DNA of 64,000 nucleotides from UBA5603 sp964501315 (GTDB lineage Bacteria > Bacillota_I > Bacilli_A > Izemoplasmatales > Hujiaoplasmataceae). Under the pieces are notes generated by a model. The model had not been told where the DNA came from. It was given only the letters and a program-made list of their open reading frames with translations, and made no database searches. Where the stretch lies: positions 90,954-154,953 of the forward strand of contig CAZCSO010000002.1 of assembly GCA_964501315.1 (NCBI GenBank). Reading direction: 5' to 3'. Below, one piece after another: positions 15,007 to 23,641 of the stretch; positions within the stretch are counted from its first letter, which is position 1, and every line of letters begins with the position of its first letter. The position numbers and the translations under genes were made by a program.

Positions 15007-16011
15007 ATGAATAAAGCCACCATTTATAATGTCGCGTACGCTGCTAATGTTTCATTGGCTACCGTTTCTCGTACATTGAATAATCCCCAGAAAGTCAAAC
15101 CTGAGACTCGTGATCGTGTCTTGAGAGTGATTAAAGAACTGGGTTACAAACCCAATGCTTTTGCAAAGGGTTTGGCTTCAAAAAAATCGACAACCGTTGC
15201 GGTATTAGTACCGGATATGTCTCGTGCTTCTGTAGCCGAAATGTTGAATGGCATCGCCGCAGTATCTCATAAGTATTCGTATTCCTTATTGGTGTTTGTC
15301 ATGAATGACGATAACCAAGAAGAAGCCGAAATCTTAAAAGACGTTGTTGCAAGCCAAGTAGATGGTATTCTTTATCTTAACGATGAAATCAATGAAAACC
15401 AATATTCCATGTTAAATGTCATTCAAGACGAATACAAAGTGCCAATCGTATTGGCCAATACGCTCTATCCGTATGACAACAAACTTGTAACGGTCTGCAT
15501 TGACTACTTTAAGGCTGCTTATGAATTGACTACGCATTTAATCAATGAAGGACGTAAGAATATATTCCTTTTAACGACCGCTCGCAAATACATGGTCAAT
15601 GATTTAAAAGAAGAAGGCTATCTGAAAGCGATGAAGGAAGCGCATCTTTCGCCGAACATTGTACGAACCAGCGGCGATATCGCTGTCAACACCGTTCACT
15701 TCAACGAACTGTTTAAAGAAAAAACATTGGTGGATGGCGTTATTGCGGTCCGTGATTCCATTGCGGTTTCCTTCATTAACAGTATGATAGAAAAAGGAAG
15801 AAAAATTCCTGAAGACATCAGCGTTTATGGGTTCCAAAACACCAAGTACGCATCGTTATCACGCCCGAAATTATCGTGTGTCGATATCCCGGTAGCGGAA
15901 ATTGGACAAAAGGCCATGGAATTGTTAAAACGAGAAATTGACGGAGAAGTCAACGAAATCAAGTTTAATGTTTTACCGCATAATATTGTCAAACGTCAAT
16001 CCTCAAAATAA
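15007..16011 (+). CDS. ccpA: LacI-family transcriptional regulator, CcpA-like
   Basis: A 334-residue LacI/GalR regulator. The helix-turn-helix and hinge read TIYNVAYAANVSLATVSRTL, then NNPQKVKPETRDRV and LGYKPNAFAKGLASKKS; the periplasmic-binding-protein-like core follows (TTVAVLVPDMS through the C-terminus). Length and hinge are those of CcpA, the global carbon catabolite regulator, which works with Ser46-phosphorylated HPr. Location next to tyrS supports this, since ccpA and tyrS are near neighbours in many Bacilli. A cre-like site exists at 2703. A sugar-specific LacI regulator remains possible because no sugar operon is adjacent. The start context is weak: GGGATTGAATT precedes the ATG. 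Confidence 0.75.
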   Translation: MNKATIYNVAYAANVSLATVSRTLNNPQKVKPETRDRVLRVIKELGYKPNAFAKGLASKKSTTVAVLVPDMSRASVAEMLNGIAAVSHKYSYSLLVFVMNDDNQEEAEILKDVVASQVDGILYLNDEINENQYSMLNVIQDEYKVPIVLANTLYPYDNKLVTVCIDYFKAAYELTTHLINEGRKNIFLLTTARKYMVNDLKEEGYLKAMKEAHLSPNIVRTSGDIAVNTVHFNELFKEKTLVDGVIAVRDSIAVSFINSMIEKGRKIPEDISVYGFQNTKYASLSRPKLSCVDIPVAEIGQKAMELLKREIDGEVNEIKFNVLPHNIVKRQSSK

Positions 16012-16222
16012 AACGATGAAGAAGAGCAGTAGTAATTGGATTTTGATCCGTAGAGATTCGGTGGTGGGTGAAAACCGAAACAAAACCAATTACGAATTAC
16101 ACTTTGGAGTTTCTGCGTTGCAGACGGTAAATCCGTTATCTTTTCAAGTGCGCTTTAAGCGAATAAAGGTGGTACCACGGTTAAATTAATCGTCCTTATT
16201 TAAGGGCGATTTTTATTTTTTT
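16012..16222 (+). ncRNA. T-box leader of tyrS
   Basis: The canonical T-box sequence AAAGGTGGTACCACGG lies at 16165-16180. It is followed by a terminator hairpin (16188-16198 with 16201-16211, then T-rich to 16222) whose 5' arm overlaps the antiterminator region. Stem I contains an AGTA loop element near 16032 and the pair GTAATTGG/CCAATTAC. UAC codons, as expected for tyrosine, occur at 16091-16093 and 16098-16100 in the region of the specifier loop; I cannot decide which is the specifier. Uncharged tRNA-Tyr should stabilise the antiterminator and allow tyrS transcription. No separate promoter was identified with confidence. Confidence 0.9.
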
Positions 16223-16240
16223 ATAGAAAGAAGGATGCTT

Positions 16241-17479
16241 ATGAAACTATTTGATGAATTAAAATTTAGAGGGTTGGTCTATGCCATGACCGATCCCCAG
16301 ATTGAAAAAGTTTTAAACGAAGAAAGTGTGACATTTTACTTGGGCGCTGATCCGACGGCCGATAGTCTCCATGTTGGGCATTTACTTGCTTACTTGGTTG
16401 CGAAACGACTCGCCGATGCGGGACACAAACCCATTTTGGTTATTGGCGGAGGAACGGGGTTGATCGGAGATCCTAGTTTTAAGAATACGGAACGGCCGTT
16501 ATTGACCATCGAAACATCGTTAAAGAATGCTGAAGGCATTAGCAAACAAGCACGACACATATTGCCAAATGCCATGGTCGTGAATAACTATGATTGGTTA
16601 TCGTCTTTGAATGCCATCGAATTTTTACGCGATATAGGCAAGAATTTTAACGTTTCGTACATGATGAGTAAAGATTCTGTCAAATCCAGAATCGAAAACG
16701 GTATTTCATTTACAGAGTTTTCTTATCAAATTATCCAAGCTTGGGATTTCGAACATCTCTTTAAGAACCATCAATGTGTTCTTCAAATAGGCGGACAGGA
16801 TCAATGGGGGAATATCACTTCAGGATTGGAGCTAATCCGGAAAGTACACGGTATTGAATCAAAAGCGTATGGGTTTACCTTCCCGTTGGTGACCAAAGCC
16901 GATGGAACGAAGTTCGGAAAAACGGAATCAGGAGCGGTTTGGCTCGACAAGGACAAAACGTCACCGTATGAATTTTATCAATATTGGATCAATACCAGTG
17001 ATGACGACGTCGTAATGAGACTCAAACAATTCACGTTCTTATCCGTTGAAGCCATCGAATCACTTGAGAACGAAGTGAAACAATCACCAGAAAAACGTAC
17101 TGCCCAAAAAGCCTTAGCAACAGAATTGACCAAACTGGTTCATGGTGAAGAAGCGCTTAAGGAAGCAGAAAAAATTTCGGAAGCTTTATTTTCCGGTGAT
17201 CTAGAATCATTGACAGCCCACGAAATTGAAATGGGATTTAAAGATCTTTTGGGATTCGAAACCGAAAGTGACCTTGCCTTGATGGATGCGCTGTTGAACA
17301 CGAATATTGCACAATCCAAGCGCGAAGCAAGAGAACTCATATCAAGCGGAGCCATCAGCGTCAATGGGAAGAAGTTGACGAATCTAGATTCAATTGTGTC
17401 GAAAAAAGATGCTATTGAAGGCGTCTACAGCATTTTACGCAAGGGAAAGAAGAAATACGTTATCATCAAACACAAATAA
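16241..17479 (+). CDS. tyrS: Tyrosyl-tRNA synthetase
   Basis: A 412-residue class I synthetase. It shows the HIGH-type motif in ADSLHVGHLL (residues 44-47), the tyrosine-binding GGQDQWGNITSG and the KMSKS-type loop KADGTKFGKTESG. A C-terminal S4-like RNA-binding domain (REARELISSGAISVNGKKL) holds the tRNA. I take ATG 16241, six bases after GAAAGAAGG; the ATG at 16235 abuts the RBS. Expression is controlled by the T-box leader just upstream, and a long bidirectional terminator follows. Confidence 0.97.
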   Translation: MKLFDELKFRGLVYAMTDPQIEKVLNEESVTFYLGADPTADSLHVGHLLAYLVAKRLADAGHKPILVIGGGTGLIGDPSFKNTERPLLTIETSLKNAEGISKQARHILPNAMVVNNYDWLSSLNAIEFLRDIGKNFNVSYMMSKDSVKSRIENGISFTEFSYQIIQAWDFEHLFKNHQCVLQIGGQDQWGNITSGLELIRKVHGIESKAYGFTFPLVTKADGTKFGKTESGAVWLDKDKTSPYEFYQYWINTSDDDVVMRLKQFTFLSVEAIESLENEVKQSPEKRTAQKALATELTKLVHGEEALKEAEKISEALFSGDLESLTAHEIEMGFKDLLGFETESDLALMDALLNTNIAQSKREARELISSGAISVNGKKLTNLDSIVSKKDAIEGVYSILRKGKKKYVIIKHK

Positions 17480-17480
17480 A

Positions 17481-17520
17481 ATAAAGGTTAATCACCCGAA
17501 AAGGGTTGATTAACCTTTAT
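17481..17520. terminator. Bidirectional terminator between tyrS and the P-type ATPase gene
   Basis: A 17-18-bp stem (ATAAAGGTTAATCACCC / GGGTTGATTAACCTTTAT, one bulge) with a GAAAA loop, flanked by A- and T-rich ends on both strands; it overlaps the last bases of the minus-strand gene. Confidence 0.85.
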
Positions 17521-19667
17521 TTATTATGACGTTCAATGGATCGATGGATTTTGGTTTCGCTAAACTTTAAGTAGATAATTCGTAATGCGTTAAGTACACA
17601 CAATAAGGTTACCCCAACATCTGCAAAGATGGATAGCCACATCCACATGAATCCAAGTCCTGATAAAATTAGGAAAGCTAATTTGACGCCCATTGAAAAT
17701 ACAATGTTTTGAATGGCGATAGAACGGGTTGTTTTTGCGATATAGATGGCTTTCTCCAATAATTGGATATCGTCTTTTATCATGATGATATCCGCAACTT
17801 CGATGGCTAAATCGGAGGCAGAACCCATCGATACGCCAATATCGGCATTTTTCAATAAAGGAGCGTCGTTGATTCCGTCGCCAACATACAAACTGACTGA
17901 ATGGGTACGAATGGCGTTAAACTTTTCAAGTTTTTGTTCTGGCAATAATTCCGAGTAATATTCGATACCACCCAATTTGAATGCGATGTCACGGGCTGAA
18001 TTTTCGTTATCACCTGTCAGCATAACCGTATCGTACGACTTGGTCAGTCGACGAACGACCTCCATGGACGTTTCTTTGAGTTCATCTTTGGTAATCACAT
18101 AGCCGATAAAGGATTTGGATTTGGCGATAAAGGTATAGCTTCCGACGGGCATTTTTTCCAAATTGACGGAAACTCCATAACTTTCTAAGAATCGACGTGA
18201 ACCGGCTAACACTTCTTGCCCATTCATCATACCAGAAATTCCATAGCCAGGGATTTCACGAATATCGGTAACGTCGTAGGTATCGCCTTGATAGTAATTG
18301 ACGATGGCTTCCGCAATGGGATGGTTTGAATATTTTTCGATGGAAGCAGCTAATTTTAACGTTTCATCATTGGTATATTCTTGAACGAAAAATGCTCCAT
18401 AAGTGAGTGTTCCGGTTTTATCCAAAGCAATTGTTTTAACATCGGTGAGCGCGTGCAGGAAGGTAGATCCTTTAAATAATATCCCATTTTTCGCTGCACT
18501 GCCAATTCCTGCATAATAAGAAAGCGGAACCGACAAAACTAATGAACACGGACAAGAAATAACCAAGAAGATTGCTGCTCGGTAAACATATCCATAATCG
18601 CCTAATACATGGGTTGGATCAAAGATTACGCCATACAAAATTAACAACGCAGCCAACGCTACGACAATCGGAGTATAGATTCTTGAAAATCGAGTAATAA
18701 ACATCTCGGTTTTTGACTTTGCATTTGTAGAATTTTCAATGAGATCGATGATCTTTGCCATCGTTGAATCTTGATATTCTTTCTCAGCACGAACATGAAT
18801 GACGTCGCCGACGCAGATGTTTCCTGAGAGCACCTTTGTACCCACATCAGCTCGAAGCAACTTCGATTCGCCGGTCAAACTGGACGTATTTAAACTGGTA
18901 GAACCATAGACAATTTCACCGTCAACGGGGATTCGTTCACCGTTCTTGACGACGAGGATATCACCAATTTTGATTTGCATGGGGTCTTTAATGATAAGTT
19001 TGTCATTAATTAAGACATTGGCGTATTCAATTTTGATTCCCATGAGGGCGTTGATTTCGTTTTTCGAACGCGTTACTGCATTGGATTGAAGATGTTCACC
19101 GATGGAATAAAGGATAATAACAGCGATACTTTCTTCGTATTTGCCAAGGAACATCGCTGCGAAAGTTGCAATAATCATTAAGGTGTTTTCATTGAAAAAA
19201 TTGAACTTACGAATGCTTTTTACCAGTAAAATCATTAACCGCGAGACCAATAAAATGTAACCAACCCAATACATGAGTGCGATGGCCCATTCGGGCAAAA
19301 AGAGTTCATAATGCGTGTCAAAGATTAGGTTGAATAATTGAGGAATACGATAAATTGAGAAGGTTAAAAAGATGATAATCATTCCCGATAAGACAAAGAA
19401 ATAATCACGGAAAAAATTACGTTTCTTTTCGAGTTTATCGGTTCCATAATAATAGGTTTCAATGTTATCTTCAAGCATATCAACGATGCTTTTAATTTCT
19501 TTAAGCGCGATGGTTTCATCATAATCATCTTTAAAATCAACCAGCAAAATCTGGTTGGTATAATTGAATGATGCACTATTTACATACGGAAGACGAGCTG
19601 TTCGAATCTCTACTTTATTAATACACGTCGCACAGGTTAAGTTTTTCATAACAATTTTGCGTACCAT
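17517..19667 (-). CDS. P1B-2-type heavy-metal (Zn2+/Cd2+/Pb2+) translocating ATPase
   Basis: A 716-residue heavy-metal P-type ATPase of the CadA/ZntA group. One N-terminal HMA domain carries NLTCATCINKV (CxxC, though not the usual GMTCxxC). The TM6 metal motif is SCPCSLVLSVP (about residue 373) and the phosphorylated Asp is in ALDKTGTLTYG (about residue 415). The HP locus is KYSNHPIAEAI and the hinge is VGDGINDAPLLKNADIGVSMG. The TM7 QNIVFSMGVKL (Asn, Lys) and TM8 FADVGVTLL (Asp-x-Gly) are diagnostic of the Zn/Cd/Pb subclass and not the copper subclass. It exports metal from the cytosol. The RBS TTAGGAGCGAAT supports the ATG at 19667. A palindrome downstream of its promoter is a candidate metal-sensor operator; no sensor gene is adjacent. 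Confidence 0.93.
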   Translation of the reverse strand: MVRKIVMKNLTCATCINKVEIRTARLPYVNSASFNYTNQILLVDFKDDYDETIALKEIKSIVDMLEDNIETYYYGTDKLEKKRNFFRDYFFVLSGMIIIFLTFSIYRIPQLFNLIFDTHYELFLPEWAIALMYWVGYILLVSRLMILLVKSIRKFNFFNENTLMIIATFAAMFLGKYEESIAVIILYSIGEHLQSNAVTRSKNEINALMGIKIEYANVLINDKLIIKDPMQIKIGDILVVKNGERIPVDGEIVYGSTSLNTSSLTGESKLLRADVGTKVLSGNICVGDVIHVRAEKEYQDSTMAKIIDLIENSTNAKSKTEMFITRFSRIYTPIVVALAALLILYGVIFDPTHVLGDYGYVYRAAIFLVISCPCSLVLSVPLSYYAGIGSAAKNGILFKGSTFLHALTDVKTIALDKTGTLTYGAFFVQEYTNDETLKLAASIEKYSNHPIAEAIVNYYQGDTYDVTDIREIPGYGISGMMNGQEVLAGSRRFLESYGVSVNLEKMPVGSYTFIAKSKSFIGYVITKDELKETSMEVVRRLTKSYDTVMLTGDNENSARDIAFKLGGIEYYSELLPEQKLEKFNAIRTHSVSLYVGDGINDAPLLKNADIGVSMGSASDLAIEVADIIMIKDDIQLLEKAIYIAKTTRSIAIQNIVFSMGVKLAFLILSGLGFMWMWLSIFADVGVTLLCVLNALRIIYLKFSETKIHRSIERHNK

Positions 19668-19708
19668 ATTCGCTCCTAAGGTGTATCGTTAACATGCAAG
19701 GCATGATT

Positions 19709-19757
19709 ATTATAGTTTTACTATAATATATTATACGTGATTTTTTCTATTTGTCAA
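19709..19757 (-). promoter_or_regulatory. Promoter and operator-like repeat of the metal ATPase
   Basis: On the minus strand: TTGACA (19752-19757), a 16-nt spacer and TATAAT (19730-19735). Just past the -10 is a perfect inverted repeat ATTATAG-TTTTA-CTATAAT (19709-19727), placed where an ArsR-, MerR- or Fur-type sensor could block transcription. Confidence 0.65.
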
Positions 19758-19797
19758 TTTTACTCAAATTTACGCGTACTATTTGACATTTGAATAT

Positions 19798-19818
19798 GCC
19801 ATTATAAATGGCTTTTTT
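19798..19818 (+). terminator. Isolated terminator-like hairpin
   Basis: GCCATT-ATA-AATGGC followed by six T on the plus strand, in the divergent gap between the metal ATPase and CotH genes. No plus-strand gene precedes it in the gap, so what it terminates is unclear. Confidence 0.5.
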
Positions 19819-19882
19819 ATAAAGTGAATGGAATCCATTAGGAGATTAAAAAATAATTTTGACAAAAATCATAAATGCTATT

Positions 19883-19909
19883 TTGAGTTTATTTATCGTG
19901 TGCTATACT
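19883..19909 (+). promoter_or_regulatory. Probable extended -10 promoter of the CotH-family gene
   Basis: TGCTATACT (extended -10; hexamer 19904-19909) with a poor, closely spaced -35 candidate TTGAGT (19883-19888). A perfect TTGACA at 19859-19864 is too far upstream to pair with it. Confidence 0.4.
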
Positions 19910-19943
19910 GAGAATAATAATAATGAATCAAAGGAGGAATAAT

Positions 19944-21350
19944 GTGAGTCATAGGTTTATCGTACGTTTTTTATTATCTTTCGTGATTTTATTACTTGCT
20001 GGACTTTTTTCTGCCTGTGATTTTGCTTCACCAACCAATAAAACAACGTTACCTGAACAAACCTCAACGACTACTACCACAGAGCAAACATCATCAATTA
20101 CAGAAACATTAATCATGCCTAAAATGTACATTAATACGAACAATGTTCCGATTAACAGTAAGGAAGAGTATACCAATTGTAGTGTTACGATCTTAAGTAA
20201 TAACCCAGAGCATACTCTGAATCAAGTTCAAGCAGGAATTCGATTAAGAGGTCATAGCACATCGAATTTTGATAAAGTTCCTTATCGTATTCGATTTGAA
20301 GACAAGACACAACCGCTTGGTTTGGGAAGTGGTCCATCAAGAAGTTGGGTTTTGCTTGCGGAATATATGGATATTTCCATGCTTAGAAATTATGTATCCT
20401 ATAATCTATCAAATACGTTAATGAGAAATTCGTTTAGTTCTACCGTTGACTACGTGGAAGTTTATTTGAATAATATCTATAAAGGTGTCTATCTGCTAGC
20501 AGAACAAACTCAAGTAGGTGAGAACAGAGTCAATATTGACGAAAGTGGTGTCGAAACTCCTACGATAGTAGATACTGGTTATTTACTTGAACTGGAAACC
20601 GATTCGACGAGACGGTTAGCAGAAGGCGCGCATATGGTCGATTGGTTTGATGTTCCTGGTTATACAAACATGACCGTTGATTTTGGTTGGTGGAACATGG
20701 CGGATTATCCACTCTCCAACGAAGTCGGTTTTTACATCATTAAAAGCGACGCCAAAACGCTAGAACAAATTCAATTTATCCAAAATTATATGGTTTCTGT
20801 ATACGATGCAATCTATGTGGATAAAACGTTTGAAGCCGTTAATGCCGTCGTCGATATCCCATCTGCTGTCGATACGTACTTAATGCAACTCCTTACCAAT
20901 GATATGGATTATAATTATAGCAGTAATTATGTCTACAAAGATGCAGGGGGTCTATTAATATTTGGTCCGCCATGGGATCATGATCTGTGCTTTGGTAATC
21001 ATTATCAAAATACAACAACCGATTCACTCCATATTTATCATCTGTTGTATGAATTAAGTACTTATGAGTGGTTCCAAACGCTGGTACTTGCCCGATGGGA
21101 TGAGATCAATCAAGTCAGTAATAATCTCATTGCGGATACGAGAACACTTATCACCACGACTTCTTCAACCTATCAAGCTTCTTTTAATCAAGATTATAAT
21201 CTATGGCAGAGCACTCGAAGAACAGATGGGTGGCACGCTATTTATCTTCAATACTCAAGCCAATCTGCAGCGACTACAGCGCTTTTGGACTGGTATGATA
21301 ATCGAATCAACTTTATCAATACGATGTTTGAGAGTTGGGAAGATAATTAG
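19944..21350 (+). CDS. CotH-kinase-family surface lipoprotein
   Basis: A 468-residue protein. The N-terminus is a lipoprotein signal with lipobox LFSAC (Cys25), followed by a Thr/Ser-rich linker (about 27-50). The CotH domain shows RLRGHSTSNFDKVPYRIRF, KVPYRIRF-type basic residues, LLAEYMDISMLRNYVSYNL, VDYVEVYLNNIYKGVYLL, the acidic GYLLELETD, and GPPWDHDLCFGN, equivalent to the family's PWDWDLSFG metal site. CotH proteins are atypical protein kinases, first known from Bacillus spore coats; many in Firmicutes are surface proteins. This one would sit on the outer face of the membrane. GTG 19944 is chosen because AAAGGAGGAATA fits it; an in-frame ATG at 19923 precedes the RBS. The gene is monocistronic. 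Confidence 0.87.
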   Translation: MSHRFIVRFLLSFVILLLAGLFSACDFASPTNKTTLPEQTSTTTTTEQTSSITETLIMPKMYINTNNVPINSKEEYTNCSVTILSNNPEHTLNQVQAGIRLRGHSTSNFDKVPYRIRFEDKTQPLGLGSGPSRSWVLLAEYMDISMLRNYVSYNLSNTLMRNSFSSTVDYVEVYLNNIYKGVYLLAEQTQVGENRVNIDESGVETPTIVDTGYLLELETDSTRRLAEGAHMVDWFDVPGYTNMTVDFGWWNMADYPLSNEVGFYIIKSDAKTLEQIQFIQNYMVSVYDAIYVDKTFEAVNAVVDIPSAVDTYLMQLLTNDMDYNYSSNYVYKDAGGLLIFGPPWDHDLCFGNHYQNTTTDSLHIYHLLYELSTYEWFQTLVLARWDEINQVSNNLIADTRTLITTTSSTYQASFNQDYNLWQSTRRTDGWHAIYLQYSSQSAATTALLDWYDNRINFINTMFESWEDN

Positions 21351-21365
21351 AAAACAATGATAATT

Positions 21366-21410
21366 AAGATGTTAATCAATTCTTCTTTGGGGTGATTAAC
21401 ATCTTTTTTT
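21366..21410 (+). terminator. Terminator of the CotH-family gene
   Basis: AAGATGTTAATCA (21366-21378) pairs with TGATTAACATCTT (21393-21405), 13 bp with a 14-nt loop, followed by a run of T. Confidence 0.85.
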
Positions 21411-21469
21411 CTGATTTCATCGAAATCATCTTGATTTATCAGATCAACACATTACTAGAGCTTGATATA

Positions 21470-21560
21470 GGCCCCTCGATTTCATCAAGTAGAACGCAGC
21501 CGATTATTGTGGTAAACACGAATTATAATACCAAGTGCAATGTTTCATTTGATGACGAAC
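21470..21560 (-). pseudogene. Possible relic of an IS3-type transposase C-terminus
   Basis: This lies inside the longest bare gap of the window. Read on the minus strand from 21560, one frame gives ...HCTWYYNSCLPQ, a stop, and later LMKSRGLYQAL. This recalls the end of IS3/IS150-type transposases (WYYNxxRxQ followed by a PxxYRxQAL-like tail), but with a stop codon and lost residues between. No terminal repeats or other transposase pieces are seen. The match is by eye and weak. The rest of the 21411-21637 gap holds no gene that I can see. Confidence 0.22.
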
Positions 21561-21637
21561 ATTTTCATTAAAAACCCTGGTTTTTGGTTTTCATTTTCAC
21601 GGATTTGTGATAAACTATTTTAGAATGGAGTGATACT

Positions 21638-22996
21638 ATGGATTGGTTGAAAATCGTACAATCTTATCGTGATGAATACATCGAAAAAACACAGACACTA
21701 TTAAGAATTCCAACGTTATTGGATCACTATGATCCACAAAACTTCGAAACACCCTTTGGCACGCCGATTAGAGAAGCTCTGGATTGGTTTTTAGATATGG
21801 GTGAAGCCGATGGTTTCAAAGTTAAAAACATCGATAATTATGCCGGGCATCTTGAAATGGGTTCAGGAGATGAAATCCTGGGAATACTTGGCCATTTGGA
21901 TGTCGTTCCTACCGGTGGTAAGTGGACGTATCCCCCCTTTGACGCAACGATTGTTGATGACAAAATATACGCCCGTGGTTCCATGGATGATAAAGGTCCG
22001 ACCATGGCCGCCTATATCGCCATGAAAATGATTAAGGATGCAAAAATTCCACTCAACAAAAAAGTTCGTCTGATTGTTGGCTGTGATGAAGAATCGGGTA
22101 TGCGTTGTATACGCCGTTACCTAGAAAAAGAAACGATGCCAACCATTGGCTTTGCGCCCGATGCTGATTTTCCTTTGATTTATGGAGAAAAAGGAACATT
22201 TAGTTGGGATATTACCGGTCAGGAAACCAATGAACTTATTCAATTGATTCATGCTGGAGAACGGTATAATGTTGTTCCTGATGAATGTGTTGCTGTTTTG
22301 AAAAGAGACGTAAAAGAAGCGTTTGAAGCGTATTTAAAAGACCATGATTACCAAGGAAATGTTACAGAGAATACGTATACAATATTCGGTAAAAACGCTC
22401 ATGCTGCATGGCCCTATTTAGGTGTTAATGCCATCTTCTTAATGGTCGATTTTTTAAAAACACAGACAAACTCACCCGTCTTGAATTATCTTGATGCCTA
22501 TATGACGCATGACTTCTATGGAAAAAAACTTGAAATCAATCATTGTGATCCTGAGATGAAAGATTTAACGATGAATTTGGCGTTGATTCGATATGAAAAC
22601 AATGCGTTCTTATTTGGAACGAATATTCGATATCCAAAAGGGTTCGACTTTGATTTAAATATTAATAAGATTAAAGATACGTTGGTAGGTACTTCGTTTG
22701 TCTTTCAACCGAAAGGCCATTCGAAACCTCATTACGTCGATCCGAAAGATCCACTCGTTGAAACGTTGTTGGCGGCGTATCAAAAATATTCAAACGATAC
22801 CACTTCCCCCATTATTACCATTGGTGGAGGAACGTATGCAAGAACTTTGAAAAAGGCCGTAGCATTCGGCCCTAATTTACCGAAGAATGAAGACTTAGCT
22901 CATCAACCCAATGAGTATTTGGTTATCGACGAAATGCTCATGGCGGCTGCAATCTACGCGGAAGCTATTGTCAATTTGTGCACGGAGAATCATTAA
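21638..22996 (+). CDS. pepV: Dipeptidase PepV-like, M20 family
   Basis: A 452-residue M20 metallopeptidase. The metal-binding motifs are in order: LGHLDVVPTGGKW, YARGSMDDKGPTMAA and GCDEESGMRC, with a C-terminal GGGTYARTLKKAVAFGP that closes the active site. The inserted lid domain contains FGKNAHAAWPYLGVNA. Length and motifs match the PepV/Xaa-His dipeptidase group (about 460-470 residues), cytosolic Zn enzymes that split dipeptides. It heads a compact run with trmB and an M42 aminopeptidase. ATG 21638 follows GGAGTGATACT. No clear promoter hexamers were found just upstream. Confidence 0.9.
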   Translation: MDWLKIVQSYRDEYIEKTQTLLRIPTLLDHYDPQNFETPFGTPIREALDWFLDMGEADGFKVKNIDNYAGHLEMGSGDEILGILGHLDVVPTGGKWTYPPFDATIVDDKIYARGSMDDKGPTMAAYIAMKMIKDAKIPLNKKVRLIVGCDEESGMRCIRRYLEKETMPTIGFAPDADFPLIYGEKGTFSWDITGQETNELIQLIHAGERYNVVPDECVAVLKRDVKEAFEAYLKDHDYQGNVTENTYTIFGKNAHAAWPYLGVNAIFLMVDFLKTQTNSPVLNYLDAYMTHDFYGKKLEINHCDPEMKDLTMNLALIRYENNAFLFGTNIRYPKGFDFDLNINKIKDTLVGTSFVFQPKGHSKPHYVDPKDPLVETLLAAYQKYSNDTTSPIITIGGGTYARTLKKAVAFGPNLPKNEDLAHQPNEYLVIDEMLMAAAIYAEAIVNLCTENH

Positions 22997-23640
22997 TGCG
23001 ATTACGTAAGGTCAAGTATGCAATGGCCAAAATCAGCAGTTATCCAGAACTGATGATTCTTGATCCTGAGAATCATCGCGGGTCATGGCAGTCTCTATTT
23101 CAGAAGAGTCAACCCATTCATCTTGAAATAGGAATTGGTAAAGGGAAATTCATTCATGAATTGGCTCAAAGCCATCCTGAAATCAATTTTATAGGTATCG
23201 AAAAGTATGATTCAGTCATTGTTCGGGCGTTAGAACGATTGATTGATTCACCATTACCGAACGTAATATTAATCTATGGAGATGCCGAAAAGATAACTTC
23301 CTACTTTGAAAAAGGCGAAATTAACCACCTGTATTTGAATTTTTCAGACCCTTGGCCAAAGAATTCACACAAAAAACGAAGACTGACACATCCCCTTTTC
23401 TTAGAGCGTTATCAATCGATTTTATCGAAGGATGGATTGGTTGAATTCAAAACCGATAATTTCGGATTGTTCGAATACACCATGATGACATTGGTTGAGA
23501 GTAATGCAATCTTTTATGAACTATCGCTCAATTTGCATCAACAAACCGATAAGGAAATTGTTATGACAGAATTTGAAACCAAATTCACCCAAATGGGATT
23601 TCCAATTTATTATATTTCATTTCAGTTAAAGGAGTCATAA
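22996..23640 (+). CDS. trmB: tRNA (guanine-46-N7)-methyltransferase TrmB
   Basis: A 214-residue Rossmann-fold methyltransferase that makes m7G46 in the tRNA variable loop. It shows the SAM motif LEIGIGKGKFIHELA, FIGIEKYDSV and the signature LNFSDPWPKNSHKKRRLTHP. ATG 22996 overlaps the pepV stop (TAATG) and marks translational coupling; an earlier in-frame start would add only six residues of unconserved sequence. Confidence 0.95.
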   Translation: MRLRKVKYAMAKISSYPELMILDPENHRGSWQSLFQKSQPIHLEIGIGKGKFIHELAQSHPEINFIGIEKYDSVIVRALERLIDSPLPNVILIYGDAEKITSYFEKGEINHLYLNFSDPWPKNSHKKRRLTHPLFLERYQSILSKDGLVEFKTDNFGLFEYTMMTLVESNAIFYELSLNLHQQTDKEIVMTEFETKFTQMGFPIYYISFQLKES

Positions 23641-23641
23641 T

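Noticed and set aside
15938..16189. 83-codon plus-strand frame across the ccpA end and tyrS leader
   Set aside because: Its second half is the T-box RNA, including the conserved AAAGGTGGTACCACGG, so the frame is fortuitous.
19668..19943. AT-rich gap considered as a replication origin or attachment site
   Set aside because: No DnaA-box cluster, no direct repeats and no integrase; promoters, an inverted repeat and a terminator explain it.
21064..21360. 98-codon frame within the CotH gene
   Set aside because: Out-of-frame overlap with conserved CotH residues; no RBS.
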